A program made the position numbers and the translations under genes. A stretch of 64,000 nt of DNA from Karstenula rhodostoma CBS 690.94 (lineage: Eukaryota; Ascomycota; Dothideomycetes; Pleosporales; Didymosphaeriaceae): positions 717,953-781,952 of the forward strand of contig MU001511.1 in NCBI GenBank assembly GCA_010093485.1, read 5' to 3'. The notes under the pieces are model-generated. The model was given only the letters and a program-made list of their open reading frames with translations, had not been told where the DNA came from and searched no databases. Below are positions 53,185 through 64,000 of the stretch, piece after piece. How positions within the stretch are numbered: position 1 is the stretch's first letter; each line of letters begins with the position of its first letter.

Positions 53185-56100
53185 GATCGGTATCCTAGTG
53201 TACACGTTGGATTTGATGCAAAGACATGCACAAGGCGGTGATGGAAGAAGGCCTTTTCCCCTAGCTAGTTTCGGCGCTGCCTGCGAAGGTGTGGAGGATT
53301 GAATAATTAGCCAATAAGGAGTAGTGCCATAATAAATGCACGTCCCGGATACCCACCAGTCTCTTCCATGGCCATCGTTTTCTTCTTCTTTGGTACTACC
53401 TCACCCTTCGTAAACCCCATCTACACGTAACCAACCAACCTCCCGATTGCGGTACGCTGCCCGTCGACTGCATCGACCCTCCGCTACCCATCCCACCCCG
53501 CTTCTGATGCTCTATCCGCTGATCAGGTCCATGTACTTTACCAGACGCGCACTCACATTCCCACTTTCCAAAAGCGGTCTAGCGCGTGCTAGATGTCCAC
53601 TCTGCGGCCAACGCCTGGTATAGCGATATATCTCACAAAAGAGGTTAACCAGCTGCATTTTTCTGTTCTTGAGACTTTGGGGGGTGGGCTATCATAGGAT
53701 GTGGTTGTATGAGTAGAAAGACACCCTATTCGTTGTTAGTTATTTTTTCAGGGGATTAAGAGGGTGATGGGTTGGGTAGAATTGTTATGTGGGGGTAGGT
53801 GGTCATAGTTTTTTTTTTTCCGTGAGTTGGATGTGTGTAGACTGGGCGGGTGAAGGATGGAGGAGGTTTGCAGAATTGAGGTAGGCTTGGTTAAGGTATT
53901 CCTGGATACGGCGGGTCGTCCTCACCACACTGCTCTGACACTGACGTCGGGGATACGACGGTCGCATGCACACACGCGCCCAACTGTGCATTCGCTGTAT
54001 GCATCTACCGCTCTAGGAAGGATGGAGGGGGGACGGTAGCTGTGATGGCACGGTCGGTCTGTGTAGGGGTACTGAGTACACAGGGTGTTCAAGAGCAAAA
54101 AATGAACACACATATCATACATCGGCCAGCGTGGTAATGCAATGTGGAAAACTTGTCTTGAATTATGCTATATACAACGCCAGACACGACGCGACGCGCC
54201 CCACGCTGTTGCTCGCGAATCTCCCCTCCCCGGCTGAGAGGTGCAATGCCACCTGCTGTGGGAGAACACCATTCCCAGCAACGTACGTCCCTATCCGATG
54301 ATACTATCTATGTTTCATTGCAATCCCTCCCCTTGCCGTCTACCTTGCCTTACCCTACCTCGAAGGTCAACTCACAAGCGAATGGCTATTTCCAGCACCG
54401 CGAACCCCACGACCGAGCACTCAGGCGCGGTGTTCAGCCTCACTACGGTTTGTCCTAGGCAGGCAGAAAGTGTGGGGAGGCGCTGTGGTGCACGGCCGAG
54501 ATACCGCCGGTGTGGTTGCTGGGAAGGATGTCGAGGGATGGGAAGATGGGTTGGCACGTGGTTGGGCGGATGGAATTCGGGGTTGTAAAGGCCGGAAACG
54601 TAGGGAGTTTAGCGAGGGGGGGGAGGGATGGTTTGGGTTGGTTGAGGTCCGTCAGGGTTCGTACGGACTGTGGGCAGGGACTTAGGGTGTGGTGGGATGT
54701 AGTTTTTTGTAGATTGAAGAGTATAGTTGGTTTGGCGGAACGACTGCCCAAGGTGGTCGGCCCGAGCGCGATTGCGACGGCCGTGCTTCAGCGGGTTTTC
54801 CCACGCTACGTTTGCACGTTGTAGATGAGTGATGCAGATCCGAAACGAAGTCATCTGCAGCATATGTTCTCTTGAGAATTCCCCGCACGCCTCCAGTGGG
54901 CTTGGCCGCGAGACGTGGCTCGCCTACATAGACGAGGTGTCAAGTCTGGCAGGATAACCTTACAAGGCTTAACCACACCGGGAAGGTGCGTAATCCCGCG
55001 ATACGGGTGCCACCCCCGGACATTGCACAGATCTCGAACGCACTCAAGATCACCGTCTAGTTTGCTGGCGTGGACGAAGACGGCTCTTGGCAGGAGCCGG
55101 TCTGACGATATATTTTAGTCACAGAAGGATCGTAGGAACTCGGAAGGATTGTGCTGCCGGTAATCCAAGGCTTGGATGCACTTGGGATCCTGCTCGTCGC
55201 TAGAGGATGCGACCACTTCTCTGGATCTCAAGACGCGTTTGCAGCCCTTTGGTTGCCTTCTACTAGTATAACGACACCGTTGCGATGATGTTTCGACAGA
55301 AGGCGCGCCGTCACGTGTGGCTGACAGGGCGTCGGAGCGTTCTGTTACGACAGTGTCGACAGGCGCCAGTGTCTCACACAGAGTCGTGCATACGAGCGTG
55401 GCTTGCGTAGATAACTGGCCATGTGCTGTATACGGCGCACTAAGTGCGGTTGCAGGGTTGCGGATGGAGAGCTTGGTGCGAAATAGGAGAGAAGAAGCGA
55501 ACTCGAGCAATCTTCCGTCAATCAAGGCGCTAGAATGAGCAAAGAATCCACTGTCTTCGATCGTGCACGGTGGAGAAGTTTTGGTGCATCTCTGCTTATC
55601 ATTCCTTGGTACAGATTGCAAAGGGTCTTTCAAAGATGATGATGTACGCGGTGCCCAGAGACGATTCGCCGACTCTACCGTTCCGGTAAACGTAAGGCAT
55701 ACCTTCGGTGTACTGTAGGGCTGCTGCTATAGGTCCCGTGGCAAGCGAGACGGCGCGGATCTCATGTCCGCTGTACCGGTCTATGGGATACTGTAAATGC
55801 CGGAGGAGTACGGCTGTTGTGCTGTTGTCAGCAGAACCGTACGGACTTCGATAAGGTTGGAGGTTGTGGTTGTAGAGGCTGATCGCCGTACATCACGACA
55901 GATATCATTACGTACCTGGCTGACTCTGTGAAGCACAGACTCTCTCTCTCTCTCATCTCACGGTGTTGGGGGCTCTGGACGTGCGCTCGACAGGTGCGGC
56001 CTAGGCAGGGGTGGGTTAGTGCCGATCGCTTTCAGCTGTAAACCGACGTTCTTCCACTGCGAAATCTTCCTCAACTAACCATCCCACGCCGAACAAGGGT

Positions 56101-56986
56101 CTCAAACAGCACAGCATTTCCACGGGTGTTTTCCAAGTTCGTCAAAGTTCGACGAGAAACGCCTCTGCGGTGATTCCGAAGACGCCGGCGCGCTTCCAAG
56201 GGGGTAGTTCGGCCAAGCCCGCATCTGTATGGTCGAGACAACGCCACCAAAGCCGGATACGAGGCTCGCCCTACAGATACAGGACGGCGCCAAAAATACT
56301 GCTCGGTCTTGTCACAATAAAGCACTGTGATTCGACAATGGCGGAGGATATCGACTCGCGCACCCAATCACTCACCATGTGCTAAGGGTCGTTGCACTTG
56401 ACAGCCCTCCACGTGCGAACTGCGCCAGACCTACCGTTGAGCCAGCGCTTGAACTCCTTCCAGCCGCCTTCGAGCGCCATCTAGCTTCGATTGGACAGCG
56501 GCAGGCTTGATGACTGCGACGCATGGGCAGAAAGTAACACCAAGTATTGGTCATCTCTTTGCCTTGCTGGATTCGTCCATGCCCACGATGCCGCACGGCC
56601 CCGTCCGTGGTGTCTAAGAGCCCGGGACCAGTGTCAGTGAAGACTGGGGTATCCCAGCAGTGCTTGCAGGGAAAAAAGGTACCTCCCGTACTTTGGTAGT
56701 CACATCCGATCAGCCCACCCTGCCTTCCTCTCTGGTCTCCGGAGCTCTACTTTATCGGCACTCTCCCAGCGAAACCTGCTGGTGAGGGACCCCCATCGAC
56801 CTCCCACGCACTCTACAACCCGACATGTCACGATAGATCAGCACGACCAAATTTCGCTCCGCCTACGTCCTCTCATCTTCGTCCAGTCGACATGCTACTG
56901 CTTCGTACCTCGTAACGCCCCCACTAGCGCGAATCTTGCGAGACGACACCATCTACGTCGGTGGCAGCTAGGCAGTACGTACTGCG
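53185..56986. other. Gene-poor stretch of 3.8 kb
   Basis: The longest empty interval. A 172-codon minus frame (55633-55115) has no ATG and no motif, though its last ~50 residues look coding-like. Other frames are random. A poly(T) run lies near 53810 and a (CT)n run near 55940. No transposase, terminal repeats or RNA gene found. Confidence 0.5.
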
Positions 56987-58428
56987 ATGCCACGGCATAT
57001 CCTGGAGCCTCTTGATGCCGATTCGGCCACTCTCGATGAGATTCCAAGCCACATCTATCCGTGGCTCCGCGCCGTTGTCGTTCTCAGTTTCCTTTCGTTC
57101 ATCTCAGCCGTTACGCTGCTCTCCCTCCTCACATACCGCCTCATCCTCTGGCAAAGGAAAGCCAAGCGCACAAATCAATTCGTTATCCTTATCTTCAACT
57201 TGCTCATAGCGGACATACAGCAGTCGCTTGCGTTTCTGCTCAACATCGAATGGCTCCGCGTGGGCTCGGTGGTAGTGGGAACACCAATTTGTGTAAGCTA
57301 TCAAGCCATCGGCGTGAGGCTGTCGCTAACCGCGGACAATGTTACAGTATACACAAGGATGGCTGGTATCAACAGGTGATTTGTCGAGCGGCGTCTGGTG
57401 CTTCGCCATCGGCTTGCACACATTCGCTTCCGTAGTGTTCGACTACCGGTTGAGCAAAAAGAGCTTCTTCATTTGCATTTTCGGGCTGTGGGCCTTCATC
57501 TATGGCATATCGCTCGTGGGCGTTGGCATGTACGGCAAGTCGCTGTACGTGCGGTCTGGCGTCTGGGTATGTCCGGCTCTCCCCACTCCCCTACCAAAAC
57601 TAACAACAATAGTGCTGGATACATCACGACCTCCAAGACCTCCGCCTGTGGCTCCACTACTTTTGGATATTTGTCTTTGAGTTCGGCAATGTTTTCATCT
57701 ACGCAATAATCTATACCATCCTTATCATCCGCATTCGTACCGGTCATTACACGGACGAACAAGCCAGGCGCGTCAAGGAGATCTCGCTCCTCATGGTCGT
57801 CTACCCCATCGTCTACGTCATCTGCACCATCCCCCTCGCATCAGCACGCATGTCTGCCATGGGCAAGCACCCGCCGTCATACGCAAGACTCTGCCTGGCA
57901 GCCTGCATGATCACATCGAACGGCTGGCTCGACGTCCTCCTCTACACCCTCACGCGCCGCATAATGATCTTCTCCGACGAGCCGCCCTCGGACGACAACG
58001 GCATCGACAACTTCGTCGCCTTCTGGAACGAAAAGCCCCGGCGCTTCGGCGGCACATGGGCCATCAGCGGCGGCGACACGGAGCACCCCATGCCACACCG
58101 CCGGGGCCGCGGCTTCGGCTCCCTCTCCCTGTCGCTCGACAACGACAGCGAGAACGACCTCGTCGGCGCGGGCAGCAGGGAAATCAAGCTGATCAAGACG
58201 ACGCAGGTCTACAGCGAGCCCGCGCAGCCGGAGGACTACGAGGAGATTGAGGAGATGGCGCGGCAGATGCGGCCGCGGACGCCGGCCGGGCGGTGGAGCG
58301 AGGACAGCGGAAGAGTAAAGGACATAGAGCTTGCGCATCTACCGAGCACGAAGAGTCTGCGCACGCTGCGGAGTCTGCATAGTAATCGCAGCCGGCTGAG
58401 CGAGCGGAGCAAAACCCAGACAGCATAG
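56987..58428 (+). CDS. Seven-helix G-protein-coupled receptor
   Basis: Three exons: 56987-57292, 57348-57566, 57613-58428; introns 55 and 46 bp, all phase 0; 446 aa. Seven hydrophobic helices can be placed: AVVVLSFLSFISAVTLLSLL, FVILIFNLLIADIQQSLAFL, SGVWCFAIGLHTFASVVF, FFICIFGLWAFIYGISLVGV, YFWIFVFEFGNVFIYAIIYT, SLLMVVYPIVYVICTIPLA and LCLAACMITSNGWLDVLLYT. Helix 2 has the LLIADIQQ pattern and a Trp/Cys pair sits before helix 3, as in fungal receptors related to the cAMP-receptor and Git3/Gpr1 groups. The C-terminal ~150 residues are cytoplasmic, with many Ser, Arg and acidic residues. The ligand is unknown. Splicing removes stops in both introns, supporting the model. Confidence 0.85.
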
Positions 58429-59049
58429 AATAGTTCTGCGCTTCGGCATGCGGAGTGTACTTTGTATGATGACATGTATATATGGGGCACGTATCTGCAT
58501 CGGTTTTTGCGCGCATTGAGCGGCTTGCGGCGTTTGCATGGTTAGGGTTCGACATGGACAGAGCCAAGCGCATCGCACGCCTGCTGCAGCGAAACTATCG
58601 TCCACCTCCACCTACCCACTTCCCTGCACGCCTACCCCCCTAACCCTTCCGCTTCCCCTTTCCCTACACAACACAAATCTCACAGCCAACCAATTCAAAT
58701 CAGTTCAATACACTTCATTCCATTTTCCAACCCAAGCTCTATAGCATAGCCAGAGCCCGCTTTCCACCACCCTACGTATCCCTGCCCTACCCGACCCTAC
58801 CCATCAATGCGACCCAACCTGCTTTCAAGGAAGCCAGAAAACGCCAAAAAGTGAGCCAAGACAAAAATCATGGGGAATCGTACAATATGCTGGACCGCCT
58901 CCTTCTTCGGCGCGGGGGGAACGCACAACCTCCAAGGCGAAAAGAAAAGGAAAAGGAAAGGAAAAGCAAGAGAAAAAGCCAAGAATAATGCTACTTTCCC
59001 TTGTAGCAGAGAGGCGCACACCCCACGAGACTTCGCAGACGCACAAGTC
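58429..59049. other. Intergenic stretch between convergent genes
   Basis: 3' flanks of the receptor and YTA7. Frames on the plus strand over the YTA7 tail are shadows. Confidence 0.55.
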
Positions 59050-62000
59050 CTACGAATACTGACTCGCCTGCGTCTGGCCTCCCGCGGGACCGGCCACACC
59101 ACTCCCCCTCCCCCTCGCCGAATCCCAATACTGCGTCGGCTCCTGCGTCGGCGGCTGCGTCATCCCTGTGTAGTACATTCCGCCGCTGCCACCTCCCCTC
59201 TCCCTCGCCTGCTGACTCCGATACTCCCCCTCGGCCTCCTCCTGGCTCTGCCGCTGCAGCTTCTGCATCTCCTGGATGTCCGTGATGATGTTGTTGAACG
59301 CCTCGCCGACGTGGTGCACAACCTTATTGCGATTCCATTCGCGGCGGTTCTCCCAGACGGTTTCCATGAGGGTGGCGTTGATCTGCTCGAGCTGCTCGAG
59401 GGAGCAGCCTGAAGACTGCGCGACAAGGAGGTCGTGCAGGGCGGAGAGCTGCAGCTCGTCGAGGAGGAGCTGGGGGTGCGGCTCTTCGTCGCGGTCGTTG
59501 AGGATGGCGGTGATGGCGGACGGGCCGCGCGGGACGGCTGGTGCGGGCATGTCGTGGTGGGAGGAGGCTTGCGAGGGCGGGGCCTGGCTGCTGGCGTCTT
59601 CTGATGGGAACTCTGGAAGGGGCGGGAAATTAGCGCTGAGCTGGCGGCGGGGAGGAGCTGACATGTACGAACTTGACAAACCTTGGGTGTCCGGGAGCTG
59701 CGAGCCGCCGGGCTGGGGCGCCATTTCTGAGAAGTCTGGCGCACCGACCGGACCAGTGCCGTTGGTGCTCTGTGTGTTGTACTGCGTGCTGAAGCGCGCG
59801 CCCGAGGATCGATCAGAAGTCTTTTTCCCAGATGTCGTCGTCGATGCGCTGTTGTGGTAGTCGTGAGGATTTGAGTGGGCCGCAATGAAGGTGCGAGCAG
59901 ACATTTGAGACTTCTGGGTTTGCGTCCCGATTGCGCCAGGCGTCTGGAACCCGTGGCGCTGGGTGTGGGCATCGAGGTCCTGGCTGTCCGTCATATGCGT
60001 GTCCTCATCTATCCGCGAAGGGACAGTAGATCCATTCTGTTCCCCGCTCGTCCCGTTTGTGAATGGGGCAGCCGGCAGATATGGTCGCACAGGAGTGACA
60101 GGAGGCGCGGCAGTGAATGCTGGCACTGGTTCTCCCAGTACGATAGGGCCAGACATTTCCGTGGTAGTGGCTGACTGCTGCGGTGGTACAGGAGCAACAA
60201 TGGTGGGCTCCTTGCCAGCGGCGAGATCTCTCTCAGTCTTCTCTCGAGCCTTCTTCGCCCGCTCCAGCTCTCGCAAATAGACAGCCTCGCATTCTGCTGC
60301 CAGAGCAGGATTGCTTTGTATGATCCCTTCAATGTCTACTTCCACGTTTGTCACCATCTCATTCGCCTTTACTGTTCGATCCTGGTTCCCGATAGTCTTG
60401 GAGTCTCTAGCCAATGTCCTAATGTCAAAGAGAAAGTCCCGTGGCCGCTTATAGTATCCATTCGAGAGCCTCTGTTCGATGTTTTTGAGATCGAGATTGT
60501 AATACTTGTTGCCGCTTTGAATGTGGAGCAGTACGTCCACACCTTTGTTGTCTTTTGAGAATGCGAATTCCCGGGTGTGCTCCTGCTCCTGCTGCTGGTC
60601 AGGGGGAAGGTCGGTCGAGATGTTGTTTGGTGCGGTCTCTGTCAGTAGGTACGAGTACCACTCCTGCTCCAGGACAGGGTTGAAGAACGTGCGGTAGGAC
60701 TTCTTCAATTGATCCATAATGGGCTGAATGGAGATTTTGAGTTTGTTCAGTGTCATGCGGTCCTGCTTGCGTTGCGCTTTCTCTCGAGCTGCTAAGTCGC
60801 GGGGATCAAGGGTTGGTTCAATGATGGGCGCATGAGGCAGCTCTGGAAGTATTCGCTTCTTACGGTTGTCTGGGTCTGGGAAGTCTGTGGGTGACATGCG
60901 TATGTAGTGAGACACTTCAGTGAAGAACTCTTGTCGCGCATCCTTATCCGGTCTCTGCAAGTCGTAGATGTTCTGTCTCGTATAACCGAAAAGGTCTTTC
61001 ATCATCCTGGGGTTCAACCGATCATTCACGTTCTCCTGCTCCATAACACCCAAGAGCAGCACAGGCTCGTTGGCTTGGATGTCCCTGAGCATCATATGGA
61101 ACATCTTCAAGGCAGCTTCCGGAAGCGACTCGTACCATATATCGACGGCTGGAATGTAGATGACGCTAGGTTTATGGCGCTTTGCTTCGTTGAAGAGCTG
61201 GATGATCGCCTGCTCAGGTGGGCGTGTCGAATCTTCGTATATGGTAGGCAAGTCAAATGACTGTACATGGAGACCCTCGATCTTGCTGAGAAGCGCCGCA
61301 CTGAGGTAGCGCTGTCCCATGCCTTCGAGACCATTGATAAGCAGACGTGGACGGAACATCCGATTGTTCGTGAAGCTTCGCATGAGCATCTCTTTCTCGA
61401 AGCCCTTCTCTTCGTCTCGGTCATCATACTGTGCTTCCTCAAGTGCAGTGAGCTTCTTTCTCCGAGGGATGAGCTGATCAAGCCTTTCTTGCAGTTCCTT
61501 CAGTGGCTTGCGCAAGAGCGGCTCAATACCCTTTGGTAGTGGCGCTGCCTTCGATGTTGCTGTGCGTTGCGAAGAAGGCACAATCTTGTTGACGGAGATC
61601 ATGAAATCCTTGGCTAGAACCTTGATGCTCTTGGGGTCAATAAGCAGCTTCTTTTCAGAAGTATAGATCTGAGGATAAGTTCCCTGAACCGCATTCAAAG
61701 CAGCTTCGGTGCACAGAGCACGGAGATCGGCACCGCCATAGCCCTTCGTTAACTCTGCTAACTGGTCTTTTATCTGGGGCTTCAGCTCTGGTTGCCAGCC
61801 TTTCGTGTGGATATCGATAATGGCGCGCCGACCCGCAGCGTCGGGCAGAGGAAAGTAGAACTCGCGGTCGAATCGACCCGGTCGCCGCAGAGCAGGATCG
61901 ACAGAATCAGGCCTGTTGGTTGCACCGATAACAATGACTTGCCCACGACCATCCATACCATCCATGAGTGCCAAAAGCGTCGCTACGATAGATGCGTGAA

Positions 62001-64000
62001 TCTGTTCTTGCTTGCTGGAACGGACAGGTGCTAGACCGTCGATCTCATCAAAGAAGATGATACTCGGCTGGTTCTTGCGCGCTTCCTCGAATAGAAGACG
62101 GAGTTGTCGCTCTGCTTCACCAACCCACTTGCTGAGTGCATCCGCACCCTTGCGCATGTAAAAGCTGACCTTTTGACCAGACCCGCTGAGAGTGGAAGAA
62201 AGGGCACGGGCAAGGAGTGTTTTACCGGTTCCAGGAGGACCATGGAACAGGACACCCCGAGGAGGCGTCATGTTCTTTTCCTTGAAGATTTCAGGGTAAA
62301 GTAGTGGGAGCTGCACCATTTCTTTGAGCTTGTTAATGTGATCTCCCAGCCCACCGACTTCGTCGAAGGTAACGTTCGGATCAACACCAAGAGGGTCGGC
62401 ATCTGCAAGAGCCTTCTTGTCCTTGACTTTACCAAGGTTCGCCGGTCCACCACCGGCGCCCCCCTGCTGCGGATCGGTGTTGTGGGTCTGCGGGAAGCCG
62501 AAGCCGGGTGCTGTAGCTGTGGTTGGGGTCATTCCAATGGCGCCGCCCAATGATGGTCTAGGCATCTTCTGCACTTCCTCGTCACTGCTGTCCGAATCAG
62601 CACCACCCAGTGCACCGGCTTCGAGGCCACCACCAAATGGACCTTGGTTGCTGAAGAGGCTCCGATACCTGGCGCCGCCGCCAGTTCTAGAGCGAGTTTT
62701 ACCGGCTGCTGGAGCGCCGCCTTCTTCATCATCGAAGGCGGCATTAAGTTCTGGACGGACAATGCGATAGTCGACTTGGTTCCGGGCACGGTTGCGTCGT
62801 TGGGGTTTGTCGTAAGCGAGGTCGCTATCTGGAAGATTCCGGTTGAGGCGGCGTCTTTTGTTGCCTCCCAGCTCATGTATCTCTTCTGCAATCTCGTCGG
62901 GGTCAGGCGATCCTTCGTCGGAGGAATTGGATTGTCGACGACTCCTGGTTTGTCTCTTCCGAAGACGTCCAGACCTCCTGCCTGAGCCGGAAGCACTATC
63001 TTCAGATGTTGACTGTCGGCCCTGGGGCTGATCGTCCTCAGACACCTCTTCATCTTCTTTTTCCTCTTCTGGTGCAGGTTCGAAGTCGCTGCTCTCGTCT
63101 GCGCCTCGCTTTGGCTTCGTTGCGGACTAAAGGTTGTTAGCTTGGGGCGATGGACTGAAATGCCGAAAAACTCACCCTGAGGTTCCTGGCGCCACCGCGG
63201 GTTACGGGGCCATCCTCCTCTGAATCTTCGGCTGCAAGTGGGTCATGCTGGGACTCTTGGATCACGCCGACCTGCATTTCGTCGTCATCTTCACCCTCAG
63301 CATCGTCTTTGTCAGCTTGAGCTTCTTGCTCTGGCGAGCCTTGATGGCTCGCTTGTACTTGAGTCTCGGTGTTCTCTACAAGCAGGTCGTCGAGCGGGCC
63401 TTCACTGCCGTCGCGATGCACCATTGAGTCTTCCTGCGATACCTCCATGATGGCGCTGGCCCGCGGTGCCTTAGCACCTCGCGTCGCTCGTGCGGTGGGC
63501 ATAGGCTCGGGGCTGCGCGTGCCCTGGCGGACCACGTTGACGTGCCTGCCGGAGTCGGACAGAGCTACAATAGGCTCTTCGACGTCGTGCGATAGGCGGC
63601 TGCTGCGTCGCGTGCCCAGCGGATTGGGCGTCTCGCCGCGCGTGTTGTTGACGGACTTGCTGCCGTGGCGGGTGCGCAAGTTCCTGCCGGACGACATCTT
63701 GGAGTCGAGGTTGCGCGCTGCGAGTTCGCCGATCTGGAACTTGACCACGAGCGACGGGTGCTCGATGCTCTGCTGCGCCTTGTTGCGGCGGCGGGGCGCG
63801 GGGCTGTCGCTCTCCGAAGGCGTGTCCTGGATCTCGTCTTCTTCGCTCTCCTCGTACTTTATCTGCTTCTTGGTGGCGCGCCGCACGCTGCGGCCCGTGG
63901 TTGGGTTGATTTCGACCTCTTCGGAGGACGAGCGTTCGGTGAAAGAGTCGTCGGACACGATCGCGTCGTCGTCGTCGACGTCGGAGCCGTTGTATCCGCG
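59050..64000 (-). CDS. YTA7: Yta7/ATAD2-type AAA ATPase with bromodomain-like region (5' end off window)
   Basis: Exon up to 63176, then intron 63127-63175 (GTGAGT..TAG, 49 bp), then a long exon 63126-59050. The frame is open to the right edge, so the start codon lies outside. Visible protein is over 1,600 aa. The N-terminal ~400 residues are acidic and Ser-rich with Arg clusters. AAA1 is complete: Walker A GPPGTGKT, Walker B IIFFDEIDGL, arginine-finger region NRPDSVDPALRRPGRFDR. AAA2 is degenerate (GLEGMGQR for Walker A, VIYIPAVD for Walker B), as in Yta7 and ATAD2. A bromodomain-like region follows (KLKISIQPIMDQLKKSYRTF to DFLFDIRTLARD). The protein handles histone H3 in chromatin. Near 59615-59683 a stop-free 69-nt GTTTGT..CCAG segment may be an optional intron. 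Confidence 0.92.

Noticed and set aside
55115..55633. 172-codon minus frame
   Set aside because: Starts only with TTG, no internal ATG or motif; may hold a relic but cannot be supported.
53185..56986. Transposon in the 3.8-kb empty stretch
   Set aside because: No transposase or reverse-transcriptase motif and no terminal repeats found by eye.

Overview
The window is nuclear DNA of a filamentous ascomycete, most likely Dothideomycetes. Support: 46-66 bp introns with GT..AG ends and CTRAC-like branch points, housekeeping genes of clear fungal type (coatomer gamma, lipoyl synthase, Rps2, SNX3/Grd19, Yta7), and families typical of Pezizomycotina (UstYa-like, PTH11-like receptor, 8-Cys small secreted protein, fungal GPCR). 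An ice-binding (DUF3494) protein and a hydrophilin-like repeat protein fit a cold- or drought-exposed lifestyle, but that is inference. No virus, plasmid, CRISPR array, rRNA or tRNA gene was seen. Many genes below were assembled from split reading frames by reading splice sites by eye.

Layout. 0-5.3 kb: the 5' part of an amidohydrolase running off the left edge, an unrecognised 478-aa protein, and an RBR-type E3 ligase. 6.3-9.4 kb: a decayed block with a membrane-protein frame broken by an in-frame TAG, a 5'-truncated polytopic membrane protein also carrying an in-frame TAG, and a UstYa-like oxidase whose 5' end is not found. 10.2-15 kb: a high-affinity iron-uptake module, with FET3 ferroxidase and FTR1 permease divergently transcribed from a 591-bp promoter holding two ATCWGATAA iron-GATA sites, followed by a small secreted 8-Cys protein. 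16.2-24.6 kb: a membrane protein, a SPOUT methyltransferase, a SelK-like small protein, a GH43 beta-xylosidase and a secreted ice-binding protein with a Gly/Lys-rich repeat tail. 26-30.7 kb: SEC21 and lipoyl synthase, divergent. 

31.2-36.5 kb is a gene graveyard: broken MFS sugar transporter, cytochrome P450 and PTH11-like receptor copies, with tandem and inverted repeats at 34 kb. 37.3-42.7 kb: an APH-family phosphotransferase, a small orphan protein with an HW...NCQ(N)W pattern, and an EI24/RRT8-like membrane protein. 44-53.2 kb: hydrophilin-like repeat protein, SNX3, an SSS-family transporter, RPS2 and an Atg28-like coiled-coil protein. After 3.8 kb of empty sequence come a seven-helix receptor and YTA7, which runs off the right edge.

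Genes acting together: FET3 with FTR1 (one ferroxidase-permease complex). SEC21, SNX3 and the Atg28-like protein all serve membrane traffic but are not clustered functionally. The best candidates for new biology are the 8-Cys protein beside the iron module, the chimeric ice-binding protein, and the GGTAACTCA repeat family lying in the 3' flanks of several genes.
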